Notes: generated by a model from the letters alone, not told the origin. A DNA stretch of 64,000 nt from Undaria pinnatifida (GCA_012845835.1 JABAKD010000028.1:13610648-13674647), one strand, 5' to 3'. Shown: positions 46,261-56,848, counted from the stretch's first letter. Made by a program: numbers and translations.

Positions 46261-47009
46261 TCCGACACAGATTTGACCCTTCTCTCGAATACTCCACAAA
46301 GTTGTGTTCTTCTGGCAGCCGCCATCCTATTTTCCACCGTTGTCCCCTTCGTCGTTTGCCGTGGACGACATGCCATATTCTTGCGCGGACCAGTACATGA
46401 TGGCCTGAAAGACCAGGATTTTCCAAGATCATCGAGCAGTGGGGCTCATCGTGTCGAGGCCTAGTCCAAGCACACGCAAACGCATCGGTCGAGGCGTGCG
46501 CATCTTTGACTCCGATGTTGGGGACAGAGAGAAGCAAAACGCCGTGTTATCTGGCACCTAAGCCAAATCCACGCAGAATCCAGCCACAGCAAAATCAACG
46601 TTTGGGCTCTGACAACAAGCTTCTGGCTGAATCCAGCCCTCTGGACCCAATGTGGGGCATTGGTCTCCGGGCGGATGGTCCCAGGGCCAATAACCCATGC
46701 CAGGGGAGTGGCAAAAATTGCTCGGTGATGCACTTTCTGCCGTTCGCGAAGCTATTCGCGGCAATGAGACCGGGTCGGCGCACCCGTCTTCCCGTGCCGG
46801 TTCCGCACCTGCACTGCGAATGCAAGAAACAAGAAATCTCGTCCCCGCCGCGACCGGGCCGTTAACAGCGGCCAGCGCTCGCAAAGCCTCCCCTTCGGCG
46901 TTTCCGATCTATTTCTCCGGCGCTTTGGCCAATTAAAAGCCATGGAGTTTTGGAGATAGTTTGGCGTCGGCCCTGACCTTGCGCTATCCGAACACGGCCC
47001 CTGTTTCGT
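46261..47009 (+). other. Broken retroelement coding region
   Basis: GC-rich plus-strand sequence with several stops. The part at 46697-46936 reads as a frame (MPGEWQKLLGDALSAVREAI) of unknown identity between the repeat region and the RNase H remnant. The reverse transcriptase core expected here is not recognisable, so it is probably deleted. Confidence 0.4.
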
Positions 47010-47375
47010 GGAGGGTACTGTGACGCTCGACGACGTTTCGTTCACTATGAAAATCGTGTATATCAGTCTAGCAACGCTCGACTCGGGGAGGCACCGGGCC
47101 CCTCTACAATTGGGGACCGGCAGCATTGTTTGGGCTCGCAAACGCCTCCGAGAGTACTGTGGGGAACAAAGTTCCGCATATCCTCCGGCCACAAGACACA
47201 GGAGAGCATTGGCAAAAGTGAAGACCCTCAAGGCACGAGTCCAGCGGTAGCTTAAGTTCGTCACCGCGTTCGATTGCACACTCGAGTACCGCAAAGGATA
47301 CGCCAACGGCATCGCCGATTTTCCTGGCCCGTTTTCCAGAGCCTGCTACGGAATACGACCACAGTGACTGGACAA
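47010..47375 (+). pseudogene. Retroelement RNase H C-terminal remnant
   Basis: Fragments in shifting plus frames show the typical end of a Ty3/gypsy RNase H: SIVWARKRLREY at about 47126, a GHKTQESIGK segment (normally S-D-H-K), VKTLKARVQR, and YRKGYANGIADF at about 47290-47325, followed after one extra base by LARFPEPATE. At least three frameshifts and a stop (TAG after VQR) make it non-functional. It continues into the linker ORF. Confidence 0.75.
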
Positions 47376-47386
47376 ACTTCAACCAC

Positions 47387-48355
47387 GTGGGATTGACAAG
47401 CCCCAACCCCGTTGGAGATAGCGTTATCTACCTCCTACGGACCAGCGGGCTGCGAGGTCCCTTGTCGCCGATCCCAGGGGTCAGTTTAGGTGGACTAGAA
47501 ACCCTCGCCGAAAGCACTGTCTTGGGTGGGCTCATGTCTCACACCGAAAGCACTGCTTTAGGTGGACTCGAACCCATCGCCGAAAGCACTGTCTTGGGCG
47601 GGCTCGTGCCCCGCACTGAACATACTGCCTTGGATGGGCTCCTTCTCACCTCTACCGCATTTCACGAGTCTCGCACACAGGAGCCACGTGTAAGGATTCA
47701 CGGACTTTCTGCGTCCCCGGGGATATTCGTCGCTGGTGGCTCTGCCTCCATCGACACTATCGAAGGCTGTACCGGCCGCAGGTCGATTTCGCCTGCCGCC
47801 GACACCGTTTTCGCTCCGGTTTTCGCCGTACCCATCAAGGGCGGCATGGGCTCTGCAGAAGCCCTGGCTGCAGCGACGCCCATCGCACAGCCGACTTATC
47901 TATGCCGGAGTTCTACACAGGAGACGGCGCCGCCGCGACCACCGATTCGACTGTGTCCGTCTCCGCCTTGCTTGAACCTCCAGCGCCTTCGTCGTCGACG
48001 ACGCGCCGACGAACAGCGACAGCGACGGGTAATGCACCCCCGCTGTAGATTACGGATTCGGGCCCGGCGGGACCTCTCGGCCATCTTCCAGACGAGGTAC
48101 AACCCCGCCGCGAGTCTCACGGCCGTGGCCGGCTCCGCCCACCGCCGCGACTCCTGCTCTTGCCGACTCGTCGGTCCGCACGGTGACACTACCGTCCGAC
48201 CGCGACGACGCAGAACCTATATGGGAACTCCTCTCTTCCGGCTCACTCCTTCTCCTGGTGACACGCCGACTGCACATACAAGGTCGGACGCCCTCGGCGA
48301 CCCTGCGGAATTGCGGTTCGCTGATTCCTTCGCGCGATATTTACATGCCGATTAG
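47387..48355 (+). CDS. Linker ORF between RNase H and integrase, with 12-residue repeats
   Basis: A 322-codon frame lies between the RNase H remnant and the integrase. At 47498-47641 it carries four 12-residue repeats (AESTVLGGL, TESTALGGL, AESTVLGGL, TEHTALDGL cores), alternating in type. The rest is Ala/Pro/Arg-rich and may be out of its original frame towards the end. It is probably part of the polyprotein, not an independent gene; function unknown. Confidence 0.5.
   Translation: MGLTSPNPVGDSVIYLLRTSGLRGPLSPIPGVSLGGLETLAESTVLGGLMSHTESTALGGLEPIAESTVLGGLVPRTEHTALDGLLLTSTAFHESRTQEPRVRIHGLSASPGIFVAGGSASIDTIEGCTGRRSISPAADTVFAPVFAVPIKGGMGSAEALAAATPIAQPTYLCRSSTQETAPPRPPIRLCPSPPCLNLQRLRRRRRADEQRQRRVMHPRCRLRIRARRDLSAIFQTRYNPAASLTAVAGSAHRRDSCSCRLVGPHGDTTVRPRRRRTYMGTPLFRLTPSPGDTPTAHTRSDALGDPAELRFADSFARYLHAD
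47498..47641 (+). repeat. Four 36-bp tandem units
   Basis: Each unit centres on gaaagcactgtcttgggtgg or a close variant, with units 1 and 3 and units 2 and 4 most alike, indicating a 72-bp higher-order duplication. Confidence 0.9.
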
Positions 48356-48391
48356 AAGCAAAAGCAGCACGCTGAGCCGACGTGCCACGCC

Positions 48392-48905
48392 ATGATGCGT
48401 TATGTCTCTATCGGCCGGCCAGCGGTCCTGCCGCTCAACCTTTTGGCGTGCTTCCCCTCGCACAAGCACCCATCCCTCTCACACATGAAGGAGCTTGCGG
48501 ATAAGGGTCGACTACATACAACCGACGACGACATCGTCTTATTTGTTCGTAACCCGACACTGCCGCCAAAGAGGTCTGACAAACCCAACTCTGTCGGGCG
48601 AGCTGCTTGCTTGCTAAACGACGAGCCAGTTTGCATCTACGATCCCATGCTCATGCGCCCTTGGATCATGCGAGCTTGTCACTCGACGGCCTCTTGTCAC
48701 CTTGGCACCACGCGCACGTTGCGCATGCTGGAGCAGTTTTATTGATCGATTGGCATGAACGTGTGCACCCGGTGGTGGCTTCGCCACTGCTTGAAGTGCC
48801 AACCGCGGAAAACCCCACGGCTGACTGTACGCTGGCACATCATGTCAATGCCTCTATCGGAAGGTCCAGGTGTCGCCGTCAGTGTTGACTATTTCGGCCC
48901 CTTCC
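48392..48905 (+). pseudogene. Integrase zinc-binding head, broken
   Basis: The frame from 48392 encodes IYDPMLMRPWIMRACHSTAS then CHLGTTRTLRMLEQFY and stops at a TGA (48743-48745) where related integrases keep Trp. After the stop the same frame gives NVCTRWWLRHCLKCQPRKTP. The order H-x(4)-H ... C-x(2)-C matches the HHCC zinc-binding domain of retroelement integrases. The first catalytic Asp (SVDYFGPFP) follows at about 48885, just before a frameshift. Confidence 0.85.
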
Positions 48906-49863
48906 CGTCACACCACGAGGCAACACCTTTATCCTGCTGTTTACCGATCGCTTCAGTCGTCGGGCCGACATGTTCCCCGTCACTGCCGCTGAGTTCACCG
49001 AGGAGGGTACAGCCAAAATCCTGGTGAACCAATACATCCCCTTGTGGGGGTGCCCGCGCACCATACTCTCAGACAACGGACTGCAGTTCTGCTCCGAGCT
49101 TTCACAAGCTGTAGATCACCTGTTTTGTGTGCACAAGCTTGTTACAAGTTCCTATCATCCCAGCTGTAACGGGGGCGTTGAGCGGGTAAACCAGACTATA
49201 GGCCAAATGTTGGCTATGGTCATCAACGAGCGACAAGACGATTGGGACTTGCATCTACCCCAAGTCGAATTCGCTTATAACAATTCAGTCAGCGCGGCGA
49301 CAGGTCTGACGCCCAACGACGTCCACATTAACAGACTCCCACGGCTCTCCCTGACGTTTTTCGACCGCACTGGCGTCGTGGGACACCAGAGTCTAGCCCG
49401 CGACCACCTGGCCTATTGTGACTTGGCCACCGACCGGCACAAGCGCGCGAACGACATTGTCCGCGCACACCACGCCCTCACCGTTTCTCGTGTTAACCGC
49501 AGAAACTCCGCCCTCGCCGACGCGCTGCGTCCAGCACCTAACTTCGCTACGGATGGTTGGGCAAAGGTGTACAATTCTGTCTCTACCATCCGCCAGGGTG
49601 TGAAGGCGAACACCGACGCCAAGGTACTCAAGGCCAAACTTGCGCTTAACTGGACGGGCCCGTACAAGATCCTGGCAGTTGGTCCCTGCTTCGCCGCCGA
49701 GACCCCGGACGGTTCGCCGCTCGGAAGAAATCTCGTCTATTTGGATCTCCCTTCCGACCTGCCCAGTCGGACGCTCGTCGGCGTGTGGCTATCGAGCTCT
49801 GCAAACCCTGCGCCAACCTCCACGACAGCGGGGACATGCCCAAATACCTACCGGCGGGGCTGA
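48906..49863 (+). CDS. Ty3/gypsy-like integrase core (open frame, 5' frameshifted)
   Basis: After a frameshift near 48907 the frame is open to a stop at 49861. It reads DRFSRRADMFPVTAAEFTEE, CPRTILSDNGLQFCSELSQA (second catalytic Asp in SDNG) and SSYHPSCNGGVERVNQTIGQ (catalytic Glu), then LPQVEFAYNNSVSAATGLTP, which is the DDE integrase core in the correct spacing. The C-terminal part (NWTGPYKILAVGP) is the GPF/Y-like module. Integrases of this type join element cDNA to the host chromosome. The element as a whole is dead because the head and tail are disrupted. Confidence 0.9.
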
Positions 49864-50510
49864 TACAGAACGTGCTCAACGATATTTTCCAAGAATTCCC
49901 GGCCGTACCACGTCACTCAAGACGATGTTTAGACTCTCTTCCAACGGCTGGAGGTGGAGCAGATCACCGCTCATCAGTCGGTACGGGGGCGAGGTGAAGT
50001 CATCGCGGTTCTCTGCAAAATGCATTGGGCGGGACTCTCCAAACCTTCCTGGAAGCGGGAAATGGACCTCCACCTCTCCTGCTCCCATATCTTGCGTTAT
50101 TGAGCCGGACCCCCGGACCAGCACCGCCAAACCAACCGCCTCTACCGCCGAATGCGGATCGGGGCGATACAGCGCGAGCTCTCCCGCAACAACTGGGAAC
50201 GTTTCCTAGCGCCGGGGTACACCTGTATTCCCCGCGCCAATTGGCTCCGTCGCTACCACGACACAGTACTTCCTAAGGGCGCCGACGCTTGGTACAAGGG
50301 AGACGATGGGTTATAGTGGCTTGGAAAAAACAGCGCGAGCACTACCGAGGACAAGGTATACTTGGTCCGCTTTCTGGACTACCCGGGACCGATTAAACTT
50401 TCTCTTCCCCCGGCGCGCTAAACGACTTCGACGGGAGCCGTACGAGGCTCTTGGTGCTTGCAAGTTCATATCGCAAGCGCGTTTCATTGGGGAATCTAAC
50501 GTAGCGTAGA
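49864..50510 (+). pseudogene. Chromodomain-like integrase tail, broken
   Basis: In shifting frames the sequence keeps LQRLEVEQITAHQSVRGRGE, VIAVLCKMHWAGLSKPSWKR and EMDLHLSCSHILRY before a TGA, then RFLAPGYTCIPRANWLRRYH and VYLVRFLDYPGPIKLSLPPAR before a TAA. The hydrophobic-W-x-G-x(4)-S/T-W-x-x-E-x-D-L pattern is that of a chromodomain, as in chromovirus-type Ty3/gypsy elements that target chromatin. Several stops and frame changes show decay. Confidence 0.7.
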
Positions 50511-51440
50511 CGAATCTCGACGCGCGGCCGTTGCCAGTTTACTTTCACGCCGCCTCCGCTCCTTGATAGGTTTTCATTTTTTAGAGTTATGAGGTTTGAG
50601 TCTTTGCCTTTGGGTTGTTCGTAGTGGTTCTTTCCATTTTTTATCTTTTTATCCTGCCGAGCCCCCTACTCATTCCCGGGCCAGGGTTCGGGTAAAACGC
50701 CGCTATCTGAGGCGCAGGGCTGTCGCTTTCTCGTCATTGTTTAATTTTGCCCTGCCGACGCCCTCCTCCGCCCAAAGCTGGGGGGCGACCAGGGTACCCT
50801 GTTTGCGCGTAACGTGGTACCTGGTACAGGGCTATGTACGGGTCTGTGTGTCATCTTTTATCTTTTGTGTGTTGTATTTGTTCTACTTCGTTTTTTCGAC
50901 TAAACACTTTCCCCCCTCACGGGGCTGTAGGTGCTGCCACCTTCCATTCCGGGTGTAAGTCGTTTCCTCGTCCAACCCCCCGCCATGCCGATGGCCCGCG
51001 GGAGGTTTTTCGCATGACTTTTCCTTTGTGTTAACGTCTGTGTTTCCCTCCATATCGACGAGGGCCCGCCACGCCATAGCACCTTATCTGTGGTTGGTTC
51101 GCCTTAGAGCCTTTCCTGCTCCCCGCCGCCACACCGGCGGTATGCGGCGGGTTCTAGATAGAGCCTTTTCTTCCCCCCCCCGCCACACCGGCGGCACGCA
51201 GCAGGTTTTTGATGGGTGACGTTTGTTTGCCTTGTTGTAGGGTCTGCGTTTCTTTCAACTTCTTTTCTTGGCGTGTTCCCGGCTCCATAGCCAGACCGTT
51301 AGAGGTGTGAAAGTGGGTTTTGAGGAGCCGCATCTTCGACTCATGGCCTAGTTGGTAGAACCGGAGTTTCCCCGAAGCTGCCGTATTTCTGCATATGCGA
51401 CTCATCAGGGTGGGCTAGTGTTAAGATGCGGCCTCGAAAG
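50511..51440 (+). other. Downstream region of the retroelement with local repeats
   Basis: T/C-rich sequence after the pol remnant. A segment with ccgccacaccggcgg recurs at about 51125 and 51180 (followed by gcggcgggttctag and gcagcaggtttttg), making an imperfect tandem repeat with hairpin potential. The motif gccgcatcttcgac lies at about 51331. This could include the 3' LTR, but no matching 5' copy was found upstream. Confidence 0.35.
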
Positions 51441-52089
51441 GCCTGTAATTATCCGAATTTGAGATAATTTGAAAGGGTGTCGTATGATAAGGTCGGCGTT
51501 TAATATTCGGGAAAGTTAGGAAATAGATCGGAGGCACGTGCCGCCGATCTCAGAAGCCATCCGGGGCTCTGGTGGAATCAAGTAAAGCTACGTCTCTACG
51601 AAGGCAAAGCAAGTGAGTACTCTCCGAGGACCTGCCCAACCTACCCCATTGGCAGACCTGCAGGGGGCACTCTGTGTCCCACCCAAATAACCTTACAAGG
51701 GAGCTCGAGAGTGGGGCGAGGATAGTAAATGGGATAAAGAAAAAAAATGTTGCAAAGGTACAAATTTCATGCCACACACAGCACCCCCTGTCCTTTTCCG
51801 GGGTTTTTTATTTGTAATTGTCCATTCTTCTCTCTAGGCAAAACATATTGACATTCTACACTTTTTTGGTGCGGTAGTACACCCTGAAAAAAGATACTGT
51901 AGTGTCTGCACCCATTTTTTTCTGAAGTTTGGACTTTCAGTCGGAAATGAAAAACACCTCGTAAACATCGACCTTTTCCGCAATGCGCATAGTCCGAGAA
52001 GAAAAATACTATTTCCAGTAAATAAAATTTTACTTTCAAGTAGAAAATGCGCACGGCACTGTCATCAGTCGTCATGGTAGAGACATTAT
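51441..52089. other. No gene recognised
   Basis: A/T-richer sequence with no element recognised by eye. Confidence 0.45.
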
Positions 52090-52352
52090 TACCAATGCAT
52101 TTTCTTCCACAGCCGTCAGATTTTGTCCCCCTCAGGAACGGGCTTTATAGTTTCCGCGCACCGACTGACTAACATCACCCTGTTGACCCTGATAGCTACA
52201 CTGTAGTTGTAAGGGGAGTCGCCGACCTGTATCCTTAATGAGGACGCACGACCCGTAATACGCGCGATCGGAGTATCACACACAGCTTGCAAAGATGAGC
52301 TTCGACAAAATCTTCGATCTCACAGCTGGAGTGTATTTTCATTTTTTTTATA
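52090..52352 (+). repeat. Family A element, copy 9 (right part)
   Basis: cagccgtcagattttgtccc, tttccgcgcaccgactgact, ggggagtcgccgacctgtat, cttcgatctcacagctggag, then tgtattttcattttttt. Confidence 0.88.
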
Positions 52353-53009
52353 ATTATTGAGGGGACGCGTCCTATTTCGACTACTTCAAAGCACCCGCCA
52401 AGCAAAGACAGCAGATAGATACACACATCCCGCCTTCCCGAGTAAAAAAAGAGAAGATGCGCCACGCCAACATCCCGTACGAGCAAAGCCACCCCCGCAT
52501 CTAACTTGGACGATGCCGGCGCAACGAAAGATCGCTCTCCTCTTCTTCATTTTCCCTCTCGCCCGTGACCACGCAGACCAATGCGACAGGATTCAGGTAA
52601 TAAACAAGCTCTTCTTCCAAAACCTCGCCAGCTGACATGGCCCCATTGTGCCGACGTTTGATGCAAACCGACTTTGCATCCTGTCGATTTCGAATCTCCA
52701 AAGCCACTGGGACGGCGGGGCAGTATCTTCGTTGATGACAAGTCCTATATCGTTTCGCTTACAGGTGAAGCAGGTTCTCAATTCTCTTTTCCGTACTTTT
52801 GTTTGATATACGCCAACTTTTACTTGACGGCGCATTGACAACAGTGTGTTTAGCCAATCCTTGCCTTCTTTGTTGTACATGACGTTTTTCTTCTGTCAAT
52901 TTTTTCTTCTGTCAATTTGTGACCTTCAGAATCTCATCATTCGTATTACAATTTTAGCATTACTTTAGAGTTCAATGAATGTCAAATCGGACAGCTACAC
53001 CTAATTAAC
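52353..53009. other. No gene recognised
   Basis: Contains the short direct repeat cttctgtcaatttttt/cttctgtcaatttg at about 52890-52919. Small frames only. Confidence 0.45.
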
Positions 53010-53045
53010 TTGTCGGAGTGCCGCCCTGCCCTACCCGTAGCATGG
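53010..53045 (+). repeat. Motif C, copy 3
   Basis: cggagtgccgccctgcccta followed by cccgtag. It runs directly into the strong hairpin at 53040. Confidence 0.65.
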
Positions 53046-53071
53046 GCGCCGGCGAATGCCGGCGCCCATGC
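53040..53071. repeat. Perfect 14-bp inverted repeat with 4-base loop
   Basis: gcatgggcgccggc, loop gaat, gccggcgcccatgc. GC-rich and without mismatch, so very stable. Confidence 0.97.
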
Positions 53072-53814
53072 GGAGCTCTTGTATATCAGGCATAGTCTAA
53101 TGAATTCGGGCAGCCCCGGTTATCACGTACTGCAGCAACGGTGGTCTCGTCATTTTTCTCTGTCAGCAGCCGAAAACAGATGGAACAATCTCGCACGGAC
53201 CATGTGTACGGTAATAAAGCTAAACAGGGGGCACAGCACACGGGGCCGACATGCCGAACTGCGGTTTCGGTGAGGCGAACAGGGTCCCAGCACTGAACAC
53301 TACCTGGTAGTTTATACCGGTATAATACTTCGTTCCCCCTTGCCGCCTCGGTAAGGTATGCTGCGAAGCATGCCCTAGCAGGCTTGTAGCGAGAGTGGGG
53401 GGGTCTTTCTGGCGGGTGTAAGGCCGGACTCACCCTCAAAAAGTGATACCTTCTTGCTGCTGCGTGTGGCCGCGAGGCTTAGGCGTGGCGGTAGAGTTGG
53501 GTCGTACGTGGTGCGTTAGGCATGGTCCCCTACGATTCGCGCGTCTTTTTAGGCAGCAGCGGCGGTGTAGCAATCAATGCTTAATCGGGATGCTCGTGCG
53601 CGGAGGCAGGTGCCACCACGAGCCACGCTACGGCGCAGTCTCGGTTTGCGTGGAGGAAACTGCGCCGGCAGGAGGCTGGATTCGACGACGAAGATGGAGG
53701 GCGACTGGCCGTCGACGGGCGGGGAAGAGACGGATTGAACTCTCCCTGAACGAGAATTTTTGATTTTCAGATCAGCACCGCAAACTGCGTGGAGCATTTT
53801 GATTTTTTTTGGAC
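53072..53814. other. No gene recognised
   Basis: GC-rich stretch with unsupported frames on both strands (up to 127 codons). The octamer acctggta is at 53302. Confidence 0.4.
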
Positions 53815-54612
53815 GGGGGAGAAGGGGAACCGACTGGAATTGAGTGTGAACGAGAGCAAGTGCGAAGGAGCCGGCCGAGTGAGCTAAGGCGATGAGACGG
53901 CCACGGAGAACCACGGCAGAAGGATGGCACACGGAGACCCACGACCGGCACGCACATCATCATCATGAGAGCAGCGATCGTCTTTTTTTCAAGGGTTATT
54001 TTTACGAGGCAGTAGTACAACATGTTACTTACGTCACTGATTTTTGTAGAGTTTGTAGAAGAGTTGTATACCCTTCACGGGGAACGACCCGCCGCAATTT
54101 TCAATTTTCAGGCACGGGCGTCGTAGCTGCGCTGCAACCTGTCAAATAACTCGGGAAGGAGGGGCGATTATTGATATCTGTGCTGCTGTGGTTTTTGTGG
54201 TTCCATTGCTCTTGTTTCACGGCATGCCCGCGGGTCGTCACTCTGACAGCACTCCAGACAGCAGCCGCGTTCATCTATACTCACGATTACGGTGCGGTTC
54301 GTACGGTGCAGGCAGCCCAACCGCTGTAGTTTGTAGCCGCGAGTTGGTTAGTTGTGGGGACGGGTGAACTCTATGCTGTAGTTGAGTGGATACCCGCGGC
54401 CATGTAAGTTCAGTTTGCACATTTGACCTTTTCGCATGTGCGCCTTTTTCCGTATCGTGCGTTTTTAGGCGGGAAAGCATAGTATTTCCCTGACGAATTT
54501 TGATTTCACTTGGTTTTTCGGATCTTCCTAGGGCTCCAGCACCTTTGTGTGACCACGGACTCTAGATTTTTGACAAGAGTTAATGTGAGAAAACAACAAC
54601 AAAACAACCGGT
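53815..54612 (+). repeat. Family B element, copy 3
   Basis: Near twin of 40565-41322: gagcaagtgcgaaggagccg, caattttcaattttcaggca, tctgacagcactccagacag, tacggtgcaggcagcccaac, cacctttgtgtgaccacgga, ending aaaacaacaacaaaacaac. A minus-oriented fragment lies about 740 bp further on. Confidence 0.9.
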
Positions 54613-55353
54613 GATACTGCTATCTCGGTGTCCCTAAAAGAGCCTGCCACCCTGATCCTACCCACCGCGTGTTTGATAAAGAATCCACATATGGTGATAG
54701 AGTGATACCCTGGTTTTGGCCGACCGCTAGCGTGGTACGTTCGGTAGGTGAGTGTGCGGGTCCGGGTTTTGATTCGTATAGTCTATGCGGGCTGTCTCTG
54801 CCCGGTATATATGTCCTCACTGGATAGTCGTAATGACGATGCCTGGTGTATGTCCGCACTTGGTACGTACGTGTTATGCGATTTCCCCACTAGCTAACTG
54901 CGTCTTTTCATTGAATCGACGCACGTACTACTACTGTACTACGCACAGGCCGCTCACCCCACACACACTAGCATACGAGCAAACGTAACCGGCAACACGT
55001 AGGCATGCCAATTATACAGGACGCATGATTGTATGCAAGGTAGCTATCAATAGAGGGGAATGCGTACGTCACAAAACCGAGACACACGCACTCACATACG
55101 TCCATGGAATCAATGTTTTACCTCTTCCTTTTTCTTTCTTTTTTTTGTAACCTCCGGCGGATGGGGAAAGAAAAAGCTTACTAGAAAAGAAAAAGCTTAC
55201 TAAGGTCACCACACTTCCACGCATTTTCGAACGCGTCGCGTGTCGATTTAAATCAGTTGCTTTCACAACCGAACGCTAGCTGGTGCACCCTTCGGATCCC
55301 ACTGTAGCGATAGCGTGAGCTGTCCCTATCAGTGGTCCTCGTTACCTCTTACG
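54613..55353. other. Spacer between inverted family B copies, no gene recognised
   Basis: Includes the short direct repeat gaaaaagcttact (about 55170-55202, twice) and small unsupported frames. Confidence 0.45.
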
Positions 55354-55580
55354 TTGTTGTTGTCTCACACGAACCCTTGTCAAACATCTAGAGTCCGTGG
55401 TCACACAAAGGTGCTGGAGCCCTATTAATAGGAAGATCCGAAAAACAAAATGAAACAAAAATTCGTCCGGGAAATACTACACTTTCCCGCCTAAAAACGC
55501 ACGATACACGAAGAAGGCGCACAAGTGAAATGAGCCAATGTGCAAACTGAACTCACATATCCGCGGGTATCCACTCAACT
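55354..55580 (-). repeat. Family B fragment, inverted
   Basis: Starts gttgttgttgtctcacacga (the reverse of the AAC tail), then agagtccgtggtcacacaaa, ggtgctggagccc, gaaggcgcacaagtg and atccactcaactac. It is cut off at the SINE that begins at 55584. Confidence 0.88.
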
Positions 55581-55583
55581 ACC

Positions 55584-55890
55584 GGTCGCCCCGGTGGCGT
55601 ATCAGGTTATCCTCGGGCCTGCTATATAGGTTTCGTGAGTTCGAGCCCCGCCGAGTGCATACAAGTACTCGTATAAATTCCTCGGGACTTTTCCTTGTGC
55701 ACAAATTGACTCGCGGAAAGCGCGAGAGCGTGAGTTAGCAACACTCGATGGAAAACCGACGAGCAGTGGGATTGCTGAACCCTACGCGAGATAAAATTGA
55801 AGGCAAGAAACCGGGGGGAAGAAGAGAAGACACCTGTGACCACGGCTTGTCCAGAAGCTGGAAATCAGAACTGTGATGGAAGAATAATAA
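55584..55890 (+). mobile_element. tRNA-derived SINE, copy 2
   Basis: The head ggtcgccccggtggcgtatc, aggttatcctcg (A box) and cgtgagttcgagccccgccg (B box) spans about 75 bases. The body has acaaattgactcgcggaaag, cgcgagagcgtgagttagca and gaaaaccgacgagcagtggg. It ends with acctgtgaccacggcttgtc, cagaagctgg and an A-rich tail. It abuts a family B fragment at actcaactac. Confidence 0.9.
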
Positions 55891-56134
55891 TACCAGGTAC
55901 GTACATGTAGTCTATGGTCTAGTCGAATAGGAGAGCCAAAACTGCACCGTGCGCACGCAAATTGGGTGGTTCACGGGTTTCCATGTAATATATACCCACG
56001 CATATACTTGCCCTGACACTACGTCTGTATATGTATTATACTCAGTCTATGTCTTTTTACGAAATCTCGAATCCCAAAATGTTTTTAAAATCTCACCAAC
56101 TTGAGCTTTCTTTTATTGAATTACCATAACAACG

Positions 56135-56210
56135 TCAGCTGTGAGTTCGACGAATTTAGGGTCGATACTCAGCGAGCGGCGTGCTACATGGATCGCCATG
56201 TATACAACAA
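56135..56210 (-). repeat. Diverged family A right end
   Basis: acgtcagctgtgagttcgac, gaatttagggtcgatactca, gcgagcggcgtg: same layout as the family A terminus. Confidence 0.5.
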
Positions 56211-56275
56211 TTTCTCAAAAATTCAAACTTAAAAAGACAGGGCAAATAGTAAAATGACATACAAGTATACTGGTA

Positions 56276-56276
56276 C

Positions 56277-56351
<75 letters not shown>

Positions 56352-56430
56352 GTTGTTCTCACATTAACTCGTATAGTCAAGTCCGTGGTCACAGGACAGG
56401 CTCCAGTCACTCTGGAGCTGAGGAATACCT
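56276..56430 (-). repeat. (GTT)n microsatellite, about 25 units, on a family B-like tail
   Basis: ttg/gtt repeats run unbroken from about 56276 to 56350. They are followed by ctcacattaactcg and tcaagtccgtggtcacagg, the reverse complement of the family B 3' end (gtgaccacggactcc, gagttaat, (aac)n). The microsatellite is thus an expanded element tail. A matching segment in the opposite orientation lies at 57260-57330. Confidence 0.85.
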
Positions 56431-56529
56431 CAGACAGAGAGAAAACACAAACTCACCAACAAAGGTGATACACGCATATATCACAGCTGAAGCAGTTCAT
56501 GCCTCCACCAGAAACATATGAAAAACAGA

Positions 56530-56848
56530 GTCGCCCCGGTGGCGTATCAGGCTATCCTCGAGCCTGGTAGGTCAGTTTTGTGAGTTCGAGCCCCCCCGAG
56601 TGATTTCTCGTATACATTCGTAGAAACTCTTTCTTGAGCAAAATTCAGTTGCAGAAAGCGCAAGAGCGTGAGTTATCATCACTCGATGAAAAATCGACGG
56701 GCGGTGGGATTGCTGCACCCCATGCGCGATAGAAATCTTAAGGCAAGAACCGGCGGCGAGAAGGACGACACCCGTGACCTAGGGATCACGGCTTGTCCAG
56801 GAGCTGGTAGGTAAAGGCACATTGTGAAAAAAAAATGAAAAAAAAATA
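56530..56848 (+). mobile_element. tRNA-derived SINE, copy 3
   Basis: Head gtcgccccggtggcgtatca and gagttcgagcccccccgagt, body agttgcagaaagcgcaagag, aaaaatcgacgggcggtggg, then ggatcacggcttgtccagga, gctgg and an A-rich tail with two A runs. Confidence 0.9.

Noticed and set aside
50511-51440. 3' LTR of the Ty3/gypsy-like element
   Set aside because: Position fits, but I could not find a matching upstream copy or defined TG...CA ends.
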